Source of the DNA: a virus
IMG/VR virus record: IMGVR_UViG_3300030331_003665
Coordinates: 15,943 to 40,866 of that record
DNA: 24,924 nt
Strand: one strand, 5' to 3'
A program made the translations under genes and the position numbers. The notes below the pieces were generated by a model. It made no database searches. It had not been told where the DNA came from and saw only the letters and a list, made by a program, of their open reading frames with translations. Of the stretch, positions 11,651-19,500 are shown piece after piece. Every line of letters starts with the position of its first letter. Position 1 is the stretch's first letter.

Positions 11651-14232
11651 TGACAAAATCACAACCACAACCACTAAAGCCTGGAGAGATTAGACTTGAT
11701 CTCATATCTGCCGAATGGCCCCTTACTCCTTTAGGTGGGAGTAAAGATCCTTACATTACTGGATGGCAAAACAAACCTTGCAGTCTCCATGAAATTGAAG
11801 CTGAAATACTTACAGGGCGATGCAAAGCCATCGGTCTTTTATCGGGTCCAGTTTTTAATCTCCCTTATGGTTTGGTATGGGTTGATGTTGATGGCCCTAG
11901 TGTATACGAATTGATTGAAGGTATATCTGATAAGTCAGTAGATGAAGCTTTACCAAAAACATTAACCATTCTTAGTGGTAAAGAAGGAAGAGAAAGAAAG
12001 CTTTATAAACTACCAAGAGAAAAGCATAAACATTTTGTTCGTAATAAATATACGTGGCATGCAGAAACGGATAAAGAAAAATTAGAAATCTTATGGCAAA
12101 AGCATCAAGGAGTCTTGATGGGTTTACATCCTGATACGGATGGATACTACACAGCTCCAGATGAAGGTTTTGAATGGATTACTGATCTTGCTGAACTTCC
12201 TGAATGGCTATTAAATTGCATCATTAATAAAAACGTAAAGCAAGGTGTACCAGCGAAAGAAACGACTAGAATAGTAGGTCCAACCTTTGCTGTAAATGCA
12301 GAAGCTTCTCTCGAAAGAGATATGCAACTTGCTACCGAAGCAATGTGGGCTATGCCTCCAGAAGCTTGCGATGACTACGACATTTGGATTACTGTTGGAC
12401 AGTCACTTCATTCATTAGACGATTCGTTGCTTGATGATTGGGATGAATGGTCTAAACAGTCTGAAAAATATAAGGCTGGTGAATGTACTAGACGTTGGAA
12501 ATCTTTTGACAAAGGTGGAGCACGTACTCTCGGTTCTTTAATCCACCATGCAAAAGAATTTGGTTGGAAACCTTCTCAAGAACATAAGGTTGTCAACAGA
12601 GAAATTGATGAAAAAACACTAGAGGATCTACAGAAAATGATGGCTGATTTCGACGCAATTCCAACGACAACTAAACCAAAGGTTGTACGTAAAAAAAAGC
12701 TTGCACCAATCGAAGGAAAGGGAAGGGAACAGAAACCAAGAAATCCTTCTTCAGACATTATTACTAATGTTTTAATTCAATCCTATGACGGAACCCTTAG
12801 ATATAGTCAGGCACAAGGATGTTTCTTTAATTACAACTATCATTCAGAAGGTTTATGGTCTGCTCTATCAGATACAGAAACAAAAGGTGAAATAAAAAAT
12901 AGACTTGAAATGTTGAAAGATCATCTATTGCCTAATGGCTATAGTATGAATCTCGTTAATGACGTATTAGAACAATTAAAAATCAGCTTAATTCATGATG
13001 AATGGTATGAAGGTAATGACTACTTACTATTCACTAATGGAATATTAGAACTCGCAACCAGGGAGTTAATTCCTTTTAGAAAGGATATGTTTATGACTCA
13101 ACAGTTGCCCTATGACTATGATCCTAGTGCGACATGTGAGCCGATTATTAAATGGTTAAAACATGTACAAGATGGTAACTGGGGACGTGTACAAGTCCTT
13201 AGAGCATGGTTACGTGCTGTTCTATTAAGTCATTCAGATATACAAAAGTTCGTTGAAATTGTTGGTCCAGGTAAGTCTGGTAAGTCTACTTATTCCAATC
13301 TTGCACATGCATTAGTAGGTGATACAAACGCTATCATTTCTTCTCTTGATCACTTAGAAAAAAGTAGATTTGAAACAGCTAATTTATATAAAAAGAAACT
13401 ACTTTTATTTAATGATGTTGAAAGATATGGTGGGTCAGTTTCAGTATTGAAGGCAATTACTGGTCGTGATTTAATTCGGAATGAACGTAAATTCCAAGGA
13501 GGTTCATTAAAGCCGTTTAAATTTAATGGGTTGGTAATGATAACTGCTAATGAACCCATTCAAACGACAGATCCTACATCTGGGCTTGCACGTCGTCGTC
13601 TTACTATTCCTTTTGATCGACCTTTCACTGGTAGTTCAGCTGAACAACGCACCTTAATTGATATGGATGATAGTGGAGTACCTTTTGGTGACTTCGCTAA
13701 ATTACTTCCTGGCTTGGTGAATTGGTTATTAGATATGACTGAAATGGATATGCGTCAATATTTAATGGAGACAAATCAAAAGGTTGCTTTCTTTGCTAAA
13801 CATCATCGAGAACAAATTCTTAAATCAAATCAGATTATGGATTGGATGGATCATTGTTTGATCTTTGATCCAGGAAACTCTGCTCCTGTTGGTCTAGCTA
13901 AGAACTCTCAACCAGGATCTTCTAATGTTTATGTGTCTTGGGATAAGTGGCTTTATGCCAGCTATTGTGAATTTTCTCGTGGCTCTAATAGTAATATTCT
14001 TGGTCGTAGCAGATTTGAAACATTATTAATGGATGTTTGTGTCCATCAGCTTCGTTTAAACATTTATAAATTTAAAGATCGTAGAGGCATGAGAGTAAAG
14101 AATCTGGCTTGTCGTTCATCCGATCAAAAGTATTCTGATTATCCTTCTATTATTGAAGTTGGTTTGAATAAAGATAAATGGAGAAAGGAATATGGAGACA
14201 TAATTGATAAAAAAGAAATAGAAGAAGGGTAA
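11650..14232 (+). CDS. PrimPol-D5 type primase-helicase
   Basis: 860 residues combining three domains. (1) Residues ~60-190: bifunctional primase/polymerase with W77-V-D79-V-D81, and a later HQGVLMGLHPDTDGYY / EWI segment typical of PrimPol ends. (2) Residues ~240-310: PriCT-like region (YDIWITVGQSLHSL ... RRWKSFDKG ... LGSLIHHA). (3) Residues ~500-700: D5/superfamily 3 helicase with Walker A GPGKSGKST (539-547), Walker B LLLFNDVE (584-591), sensor Asn634 in MITANEP and an RRR (648-650) near the arginine-finger region. It makes primers and unwinds DNA at the fork. Pairing it with a T7-like polymerase is notable, since T7 uses a TOPRIM primase with a RecA-fold helicase. Confidence 0.9.
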   Translation: MTKSQPQPLKPGEIRLDLISAEWPLTPLGGSKDPYITGWQNKPCSLHEIEAEILTGRCKAIGLLSGPVFNLPYGLVWVDVDGPSVYELIEGISDKSVDEALPKTLTILSGKEGRERKLYKLPREKHKHFVRNKYTWHAETDKEKLEILWQKHQGVLMGLHPDTDGYYTAPDEGFEWITDLAELPEWLLNCIINKNVKQGVPAKETTRIVGPTFAVNAEASLERDMQLATEAMWAMPPEACDDYDIWITVGQSLHSLDDSLLDDWDEWSKQSEKYKAGECTRRWKSFDKGGARTLGSLIHHAKEFGWKPSQEHKVVNREIDEKTLEDLQKMMADFDAIPTTTKPKVVRKKKLAPIEGKGREQKPRNPSSDIITNVLIQSYDGTLRYSQAQGCFFNYNYHSEGLWSALSDTETKGEIKNRLEMLKDHLLPNGYSMNLVNDVLEQLKISLIHDEWYEGNDYLLFTNGILELATRELIPFRKDMFMTQQLPYDYDPSATCEPIIKWLKHVQDGNWGRVQVLRAWLRAVLLSHSDIQKFVEIVGPGKSGKSTYSNLAHALVGDTNAIISSLDHLEKSRFETANLYKKKLLLFNDVERYGGSVSVLKAITGRDLIRNERKFQGGSLKPFKFNGLVMITANEPIQTTDPTSGLARRRLTIPFDRPFTGSSAEQRTLIDMDDSGVPFGDFAKLLPGLVNWLLDMTEMDMRQYLMETNQKVAFFAKHHREQILKSNQIMDWMDHCLIFDPGNSAPVGLAKNSQPGSSNVYVSWDKWLYASYCEFSRGSNSNILGRSRFETLLMDVCVHQLRLNIYKFKDRRGMRVKNLACRSSDQKYSDYPSIIEVGLNKDKWRKEYGDIIDKKEIEEG

Positions 14233-14289
14233 TTAACTATTACTATTTTTGTGTAATCTATGTATATTTAATACAGAAATAGAATTGTA

Positions 14290-15543
14290 ATGCCAAAAAA
14301 ACCAAAGCTTTTATGGTGTGGTGATATAGCTGCAAAGACTGGTTTCGCTCGTGTAACAGAAAATGTTCTACCTTATCTAGCAAAACAATTTAATATCGTT
14401 GTCTTAGCTCATAACTGGTGGGGTGATCCAACACCTTGGCAAAAGAAATATAAACTTTATCCTTCATCAAATAGATTTCAAACTGCACCATTTGGAGAAG
14501 ATCGAATTCGAGAAATTGTTCAAATAGAAAAACCAGATTTAGTTTTTACGATTAATGACATGTGGATCATTAATGAACAATACAGACGTATACAAGATTT
14601 TCATAAAGATAAAAAATTTAAATTCGTTGGCTATGCACCAATGGATTCTTATGGCTGGATTGGTTGTTTAGCTGATACTGCTAATGATTGGGATGGAGTC
14701 ATTTCCTATACCCAATTTGGTGCATATGAATTTATTCAAGGTGGTATTACAAAACCAATAGCTGTTATTCCTCATGGAGTGACACCAGGGCAATTCTTTC
14801 CTATGGATAAAGCTGAAGCTAGAAAACAATTAAATATAAAAGAAGATATATTTATTGTCTTCAATGGTAATCGAAATCAATTCCGTAAACGAATTGATAT
14901 AACCATTGCTGCCTTCGCTAAGTTTGCAAGAGATAAACCTAATACCCAGTTGTACTTACATATGGGTAAAAAAGATCAAGGTTGGGACATTATGCATCTC
15001 TTTAATCGAGAGATGAAACGAAATAAATTAGATCCCAATAACAGAATTATTCTTACAGCAGATGTTGATGGACCTCCAAGTGTTGAGATAGAGATGCTCA
15101 ATACGATCTATAACGCAGCTGATGTTGGAGTTAATACCTGTAAAGGCGAGGGTTGGGGTCTTGTTAGTTTTGAACAAGCTGCTTGTAAAGTTGCCCAAGT
15201 TGTACCAGGGCATACATCTTGTAAAGAAATCTTTGAAGGTTATGGTCAACTTATACGTTGTGATCATATAGATACTGATACTAATTTCGGTAGAGAGATG
15301 CCTTGTCCTTCTACAGATCATTTAGCAGAAATATTAGATGACTTATATAAGAATCCTAAAAAGCTAGAAGCAACAGCTGAACTTTGTTATGAAAGAGCTT
15401 TAGAAAAACAATTTACTTGGGAAGTAATTGGTGCTCAGTTTGCAGGAATATTTGATGATGCCATTAAAGGTGTAGATCATTCTGTTAAAAAAGTTTCACC
15501 TAAGAAAAAAACTCGTAAGAAGAGGAAAATAGGTAATGCTTAG
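14290..15543 (+). CDS. Glycosyltransferase, GT4 family (GT-B fold)
   Basis: 417 residues. The N-terminal Rossmann half starts KLLWCGDIAAKTGFARV, where the glycine-rich loop normally contacts the acceptor or phosphate. The C-terminal half carries the E-x7-E signature: E287 in CKGEGWG and E295 in VSFEQAA. IPHGVTPGQFFP (near 160-171) and FNGNRNQFRKRIDI (near 192-205) match GT4 landmarks. The final 25 residues are Lys/Arg-rich (KKVSPKKKTRKKRK), perhaps for membrane or nucleic-acid contact. It transfers a nucleotide-activated sugar to an unknown acceptor: host LPS, a virion protein or modified DNA. It overlaps the cupin gene by 8 nt, so the two are likely one operon. Confidence 0.9.
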   Translation: MPKKPKLLWCGDIAAKTGFARVTENVLPYLAKQFNIVVLAHNWWGDPTPWQKKYKLYPSSNRFQTAPFGEDRIREIVQIEKPDLVFTINDMWIINEQYRRIQDFHKDKKFKFVGYAPMDSYGWIGCLADTANDWDGVISYTQFGAYEFIQGGITKPIAVIPHGVTPGQFFPMDKAEARKQLNIKEDIFIVFNGNRNQFRKRIDITIAAFAKFARDKPNTQLYLHMGKKDQGWDIMHLFNREMKRNKLDPNNRIILTADVDGPPSVEIEMLNTIYNAADVGVNTCKGEGWGLVSFEQAACKVAQVVPGHTSCKEIFEGYGQLIRCDHIDTDTNFGREMPCPSTDHLAEILDDLYKNPKKLEATAELCYERALEKQFTWEVIGAQFAGIFDDAIKGVDHSVKKVSPKKKTRKKRKIGNA

Positions 15544-15895
15544 AAAGATTACCTTTCGTCCTTGGGGTTGGTGGCAAGCTTTATTCCAAGGACCTGGCTA
15601 TCTAGCCAAAATTATTAATGTAAAAAAAGGACAACAACTTAGTCTTCAGTACCACAAGCATCGAAGTGAGACTTGGATTATTGCATCAGGTAAAGGAGAA
15701 GTTTTTGCAAATGGTATATGGCAAAAAGCTAGGACAGGTAAATGTATTCACATCCCTGTTCTAGGAACGCATCGTGTAAAAGCAGATGAAACAGACTTAG
15801 TTCTTATAGAGGTCCAATTTGGGGATAAAATTTCTGAAGACGATATTGTACGTATCGAAGATGATTATGGTCGTGTACAGAAAAACCTAGAATAG
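15536..15895 (+). CDS. Cupin, mannose-6-phosphate isomerase type II-like
   Basis: 119 residues, a single cupin barrel matching the C-terminal domain of type II phosphomannose isomerase (ManC/AlgA C-terminus). It begins RPWGWW, has LSLQYHKHRSETW with metal ligands Q38, H40, H42 and E45, and IPVLGTHR with H79. The ending LIEVQFGDKISEDDIVRIEDDYGR is the diagnostic signature. It would interconvert fructose-6-phosphate and mannose-6-phosphate, feeding GDP-mannose synthesis. The pyrophosphorylase half found in bifunctional enzymes is absent. Its ATG is within the end of the glycosyltransferase gene. A run of nine T follows the stop at 15896. Confidence 0.88.
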   Translation: MLRKITFRPWGWWQALFQGPGYLAKIINVKKGQQLSLQYHKHRSETWIIASGKGEVFANGIWQKARTGKCIHIPVLGTHRVKADETDLVLIEVQFGDKISEDDIVRIEDDYGRVQKNLE

Positions 15896-16021
15896 TCTTT
15901 TTTTTTCTTATATATGGCCTAAATTACACTCTTATTCTGAGTCTCAATAGACTGTAAAACTTAGAATAAAAATGTAATTTAACTATAGACATAAGAAATT
16001 TCTAAGCTATTCTGTGTTTTT

Positions 16022-16342
16022 ATGACATTTATGCCACATAATTATAAAAAACTGCCTGAAATGTGGCGTATAGAAGAGTTATTTAAACTCTCTGATAAAT
16101 ATCCATCAGGTCTTGAATGGGCAAAAAAGAAAGCTCGTTATAAAAAAGGAGATCAAGCTGGACGTTTAAATCGAAGTAATGGTTATTATTTTGTTTCTAT
16201 AGATAATGAAGAATACATGGTACATCGAATTGTTTATTATTTAAGAACTGGATATTGTCCTGATAAATATTGTGTAAAACATAACTATCGAAATAAAGAA
16301 AAAGACAACAGATTAGAATTAAAACCTATCTTCAATATTTAA
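16022..16342 (+). CDS. HNH homing endonuclease-like protein
   Basis: 106 residues. The C-terminal half is of HNH_3 type: GRLNRSNGYYFVSIDNEEY, H68-R, LRTGYCP, KH87, and D95-N96-R97. The usual Asp before the catalytic His is Lys here (VKH87), and the N of the normal terminal DNR..NL is absent. Activity is therefore doubtful, and a degraded or structural HNH fold is possible. The N-terminal 40 residues are Lys-rich and probably bind DNA. The TAA shares its last A with the ATG of the next gene (TAATG). The 126 nt upstream hold only short AT-rich inverted repeats (for example AGTCT/AGACT). Confidence 0.75.
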   Translation: MTFMPHNYKKLPEMWRIEELFKLSDKYPSGLEWAKKKARYKKGDQAGRLNRSNGYYFVSIDNEEYMVHRIVYYLRTGYCPDKYCVKHNYRNKEKDNRLELKPIFNI

Positions 16343-17025
16343 TGTCTAATTTAAATGAATTAATCGAAATGTCATCTGGTCCTGAACTCTTTCGCTATAT
16401 TCCTGATATAGATAAAGTTAGTTTAGATGAGTTAGATAACAATGGTTACTACCATGGTTTCCCTTGCGTTCATGGTCATACAATTAGAGACAAAGACAGA
16501 CATTGGTGTTATCACTGTGCAATAAAAATACAATCCAATGTTTGTGGTTTTGATATTAACCATTTACATAAAGATTACATTACTAAATATCATCGCTTAT
16601 GGGCTAACATCAATATTAAAAATTTTGATGAATGTTGGGAAGCTAGTCTTCCAGGTAAACGTGGTCCTCATCGAGTTTGTTTTCCTTCTTATCGTTCACA
16701 ATACAGTTGTCAAAAAGCAGAAAATACAACAGCACATAAAGTCATTTATCAATGTGCATGGGGTGATATAGGAAGTATGTTTGTTACTAGGTTATGTGGT
16801 AATCCATGGTGCCTTAATCCTTTACATATGACATCCAAATGGAATCGAAGAACTTATCCAAAAAAAATACATCCTTTTAATAATAAGTTTGAAGCAGAAA
16901 AATTAATGAGAATTAGTAAAGCTCGTTTATTAAATAGAGAACAAGAAATTGTAGAAGAAAAATATAAAAAAACAATCAATGATCCTTTAACTGTTAAAGA
17001 TACCCCCGATTATGATGAGGGATAG
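16342..17025 (+). CDS. Zinc-ribbon / His-Me finger endonuclease-like protein
   Basis: 227 residues with two metal-binding parts. First, residues 42-59: C42-V-H-G-H46 ... H54-W-C56-x2-C59, a zinc ribbon. Second, residues 132-162: H132-K ... C152-GNPW-C157-LNP-L-H162, the zinc-binding loop of His-Me (HNH-superfamily) homing endonucleases. Proteins with the phrase GFPC.HGHT.RD..HWCYHC recur in marine phage genomes near structural genes, usually annotated HNH. It is coupled to the preceding HNH-like gene by TAATG. Whether it cuts DNA or plays a structural role in the virion or in packaging cannot be told here. Confidence 0.75.
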   Translation: MSNLNELIEMSSGPELFRYIPDIDKVSLDELDNNGYYHGFPCVHGHTIRDKDRHWCYHCAIKIQSNVCGFDINHLHKDYITKYHRLWANINIKNFDECWEASLPGKRGPHRVCFPSYRSQYSCQKAENTTAHKVIYQCAWGDIGSMFVTRLCGNPWCLNPLHMTSKWNRRTYPKKIHPFNNKFEAEKLMRISKARLLNREQEIVEEKYKKTINDPLTVKDTPDYDEG

Positions 17026-17042
17026 ACTAGTGTTAAATAATA

Positions 17043-17765
17043 ATGGCTCGCAACCAAACAACACAAAGACAAAGAACAGCTCAAGATCCATTATTAGTTG
17101 GAACATTTGATCAAACTTCTATTCGTTATCTAACAGGTAAACTTGGTGGAACACATACTCCAAGATCAGGAGGATATGCAGGTGGTTCTGTAAACCATTG
17201 GTTTAAATTTAAAATTGAAACTGCTGCTTGGATAATATTAACGAAAGCTGGTGGATGGGAAAAATGGTTTAATGTTTCTGCTTACGATATAAATAGAAAT
17301 CCTATTGAAGGTCGAGCAATTTTTGATGATGATAGTATAACAATTACATCAGATGGAAAAGTTTTAAATCCATATATTGGGCATGTAATGGGTGCTCAAT
17401 CTGATCTATATAATAATTTTGATGCAAGACGATTAGATAAAGGAGACTCAAGATATTATCCTCTAAAGATAGGTGAGTACTTGCTTTGTGTATCTAGTAC
17501 TCTTAATACACCATTTGATTATGCAGTAGGTGTAGTAGTAGAAATGGCTGATCCATTTCCTGTTTTACTTACTGAAGATTATGACCGATTGTTATTAGAA
17601 ACCACGGCAACTCAAGATAATATTATTTGTGACACTACTCCTAACTATACTGGAGCAGAGGACCATGAACATTCATTAACTGAGTGGAAAACAGCATGGA
17701 GTCGTGAACGTCAAGCTTATGAAAAATTCCCTGACGCTTTAATTCCTCTGACTACAAAACCATAA
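17043..17765 (+). CDS. Conserved cyanophage virion-type protein, unknown function
   Basis: 240 residues, beta-rich and aromatic (HWFKFKIETAAWIILTKAGG, WFNVSAYDINRNPIEGRAIF, YYPLKIGEYLLCVSS). There is no signal peptide or membrane segment. The start MARNQTTQRQRTAQDPLLVG is basic and disordered. The beginning, with LTGKLGGTHTPRSGGYAGG, recalls proteins found in the structural half of T7-like and other marine cyanophage genomes. I am confident that it is a real phage gene but not of its role. No Shine-Dalgarno is visible before the ATG. Confidence 0.7.
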   Translation: MARNQTTQRQRTAQDPLLVGTFDQTSIRYLTGKLGGTHTPRSGGYAGGSVNHWFKFKIETAAWIILTKAGGWEKWFNVSAYDINRNPIEGRAIFDDDSITITSDGKVLNPYIGHVMGAQSDLYNNFDARRLDKGDSRYYPLKIGEYLLCVSSTLNTPFDYAVGVVVEMADPFPVLLTEDYDRLLLETTATQDNIICDTTPNYTGAEDHEHSLTEWKTAWSRERQAYEKFPDALIPLTTKP

Positions 17766-17773
17766 GATTTCTT

Positions 17774-18046
17774 ATGACTATTAATCGAGTACCAAATAAA
17801 CCTTATTTAGGTTTTGATGATTGTGTTTACGATGAAATAGCAATGAACAGTGTAATAGCACTGGAAGAAAGAAAACAACAATTAAAGGATGAACAATTCA
17901 TGGATTCAAACTTATATACAGAGATCTTAGATTCTCAATATTTTAAATGGAAATCCAAGCAGAATCAATTAGATTTACCAGCTAGATTTAAAGAGGAATG
18001 TGAACAAATTCCTTTCTTGCAGCAATGTAAAATTTATGACTGTTAA
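17774..18046 (+). CDS. Hypothetical protein
   Basis: 90 residues, acidic and helical (AMNSVIALEERKQQLKDEQF), with a Cys near the end (QQCKIYDC). It starts ATGACT 8 nt after the previous stop, without a Shine-Dalgarno. The next gene begins inside its last codons (11-nt overlap). No family is recognised. Confidence 0.6.
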   Translation: MTINRVPNKPYLGFDDCVYDEIAMNSVIALEERKQQLKDEQFMDSNLYTEILDSQYFKWKSKQNQLDLPARFKEECEQIPFLQQCKIYDC

Positions 18047-18266
18047 TGATGAGTTTAAGAACAACGAGAGCAAAGAAAGTAGCGACAACTCGTATTGGGA
18101 AATATATTTTGAAAGTGAGACTGTTACCATGGATGTTCTTAGGAAAAGATGGAGTGATATGGCTGGCAAGTCTAGCGATAGGAAAAAGCAATCGACAAAT
18201 CAACGATTGGATGAATCGGAAAACAAACAAAAGAAGATACCTGATGGATACATCTTTGACAGGTAA
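18036..18266 (+). CDS. Small hypothetical protein
   Basis: 76 residues from the ATGACT at 18036, whose first bases overlap the end of the preceding gene. An acidic N-terminal half (DEFKNNESKESSDNSYWEIYF) is followed by a basic helix (VLRKRWSDMAGKSSDRKKQ). The start at 18036 is preferred over an in-frame ATG at 18000, because overlaps of about 10 nt are the rule here. The other plus frame open from 18046 across this stretch gives a less natural protein, so I use its later start for the next gene. Confidence 0.5.
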   Translation: MTVNDEFKNNESKESSDNSYWEIYFESETVTMDVLRKRWSDMAGKSSDRKKQSTNQRLDESENKQKKIPDGYIFDR

Positions 18267-18477
18267 ATTTGGATCTAAAACTCAAGCAATTGCTATTCGT
18301 CAAGTTAGAGAATGGATGAAAGAAATACCAGTAGGAGATTCTATTACATTAAGATGTGAATCAGCTTTGTCAGATAAACAATTTAGAGTATGGAAAAAAT
18401 GGTTTGAAAAACATGAAAATTCTAATTGGAAAGTAAATGAAAAATATAAATCTTTCTTTTTTTATAGGGCTGAGTAA
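18244..18477 (+). CDS. Small hypothetical protein
   Basis: 77 residues from ATG 18244, overlapping the previous gene by 23 nt. The same frame is open back to 18046, giving 143 residues, but that N-terminal extension lies antiparallel in composition to the more natural 18036 frame. The product is basic and Trp/Lys-rich (AIAIRQVREWMKEIP, FRVWKKWFEKHEN). No known domain. Confidence 0.5.
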   Translation: MDTSLTGKFGSKTQAIAIRQVREWMKEIPVGDSITLRCESALSDKQFRVWKKWFEKHENSNWKVNEKYKSFFFYRAE

Positions 18478-18502
18478 AATATAAATAGTTTTAAATCAAA
18501 AA

Positions 18503-18676
18503 ATGATTGCCCTCATTCGTCCATTACTTTTCAAATTTGTTAATACTCCTCAAGTTAAGCAATTAATTGTAGATCTTTTAACGAAACTTGCAGATTCAAC
18601 TGATAATACTGTTGATGATAAAGCAGTTGTATTTATAAAAAATGGTTTATTTCCTGGAGGGAACCAAGCTAAATAG
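18503..18676 (+). CDS. Small conserved cyanophage-type protein
   Basis: 57 residues: IALIRPLLFKFVNTPQVKQL, then VDLLTKLADSTDNTVDDKAV, ending in a Gly-rich tail. An amphipathic, partly hydrophobic N-terminus suggests membrane association. Short proteins with this IRPLL.KF..TP.VKQL pattern sit near lysis and packaging genes in marine cyanophages, by my recollection. There is no Shine-Dalgarno. A TATAAATA octamer lies at 18480-18487. The stop region overlaps the end of a minus-strand ORF by 8 nt. Confidence 0.6.
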   Translation: MIALIRPLLFKFVNTPQVKQLIVDLLTKLADSTDNTVDDKAVVFIKNGLFPGGNQAK

Positions 18677-18824
18677 CTGTAAACCACCAAACAACACCTT
18701 CTTCTTTATTAACGTAATTACGTAAATTAAATGCATCATACTTATTTAGTGTGGTGCATTTTCTTTCTCCATGCACTTCATAGCACACGTTTACAGTTAT
18801 ATCCTTGTGTCTATTAAATGTCAT
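18669..18824 (-). CDS. Small hypothetical protein, antisense
   Basis: 51 residues: FNRHKDITVNVCYEVHGERK, CTTLNKYDAFNLRNYV and a hydrophobic, aromatic end (VVWWFTAI). AGGA lies 2 nt before the ATG on the minus strand. It fills the gap before the holin candidate and terminates 8 nt within the preceding plus-strand gene, repeating the tail-to-tail pattern seen at 2748, 3193, 8468 and 9543. Function unknown; the composition looks like a folded small protein rather than noise. Confidence 0.5.
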   Translation of the reverse strand: MTFNRHKDITVNVCYEVHGERKCTTLNKYDAFNLRNYVNKEEGVVWWFTAI

Positions 18825-18860
18825 AATCCTATACTAATCAGTAGCAGTTAAATATTACAA

Positions 18861-19295
18861 ATGCCAGAGAAGAAAGATGCGGAAATCCTAGAAGAAAAAA
18901 AGGATGAAAATAAAAAAAGTTTACTAAAAAAAATAACTGATGCAGTTCCAGATAGAGAAGAACAGTTTGAACTTGTTAGTTTAGGAGTGAGATTATTTTT
19001 GTTGACTTGGGCAACATTAATGTTGTCATTATCGTACCTAGATTTGAGTAAACTTGGTATTCCTCAACAAAAAATAGATCCAACCTTTATAGCTTCGGTC
19101 TTTGTCGGATTGGCAAGTTCCTTTGGAGCTTCTATTACACAAAAAGGAAAAGAAAATGGAGGTAAAGCAAATCAAGGTATAACTGCTGCACAAATGAAAG
19201 AAATACTAGGTAATTCCCAAATAGTAAGAATTGAACATCCTCCTTTAGTAATTAAGGCAGAAACACCTAGTAAAGAAAATAAGTATCAGATGTAA
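18861..19295 (+). CDS. Holin candidate, two-TM phage membrane protein
   Basis: 144 residues. A Lys/Glu-rich cytoplasmic start (1-35) precedes two hydrophobic segments, about 38-60 (LVSLGVRLFLLTWATLMLSL) and 74-92 (PTFIASVFVGLASSFGASI), joined by a short loop. A soluble tail follows (GKENGGKANQGITAAQMKEI). Two helices with charged ends resemble class II holins, which form lesions in the inner membrane and release endolysin. No endolysin is next to it. Length slightly exceeds usual holins because of the two tails. Another small phage membrane protein is the alternative. Confidence 0.55.
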   Translation: MPEKKDAEILEEKKDENKKSLLKKITDAVPDREEQFELVSLGVRLFLLTWATLMLSLSYLDLSKLGIPQQKIDPTFIASVFVGLASSFGASITQKGKENGGKANQGITAAQMKEILGNSQIVRIEHPPLVIKAETPSKENKYQM

Positions 19296-19329
19296 AATAA
19301 AAAAGGAACATAACTAAGGAGGTTTATTT

Positions 19330-19470
19330 ATGAACAGTCCACTTTATATTCCTAATTGGCAATATCATTCAAAGAAAGATATAACACTTGATTTTGTTAG
19401 AAAAGAAAATATGTTAAGGCGAGCATTACATCGTGGAAAAACAATAATTAAAAAAATCCGACGAATGTAA
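19330..19470 (+). CDS. Very small basic protein
   Basis: 46 residues with the best ribosome site in the window: AAGGAGG (19316-19322), 7 nt before the ATG. The N-terminal part is Tyr/Trp-rich (NSPLYIPNWQYHSKKD). The C-terminal part is strongly basic (MLRRALHRGKTIIKKIRRM) and could bind nucleic acid or membrane. It is unrecognised. The strong signal implies high expression, perhaps of an inhibitor of a host process; that is inference. Confidence 0.65.
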   Translation: MNSPLYIPNWQYHSKKDITLDFVRKENMLRRALHRGKTIIKKIRRM

Positions 19471-19500
19471 TATATTGTAGGTAGAAATAATATTTAAATA

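Noticed and set aside
15896-16021. Short minus-strand ORF of about 22 codons and a T-run as a terminator
   Set aside because: Too short and unsupported by a ribosome site. The T9 run at 15898 lacks a stable G/C stem before it.
18046-18243. 143-residue reading starting at 18046
   Set aside because: Its first 66 codons overlap the 18036-18266 frame, which has a better start (overlapping the previous stop) and a more natural acidic/basic domain layout. Only the part from ATG 18244 was kept. The choice is not certain.
18480-18487. TATAAATA as a T4-type late promoter
   Set aside because: The same octamer occurs by chance in this AT-rich DNA (for example near 17,285 inside a gene), the polymerase is not T4-like, and no other late gene has it at a fixed distance.
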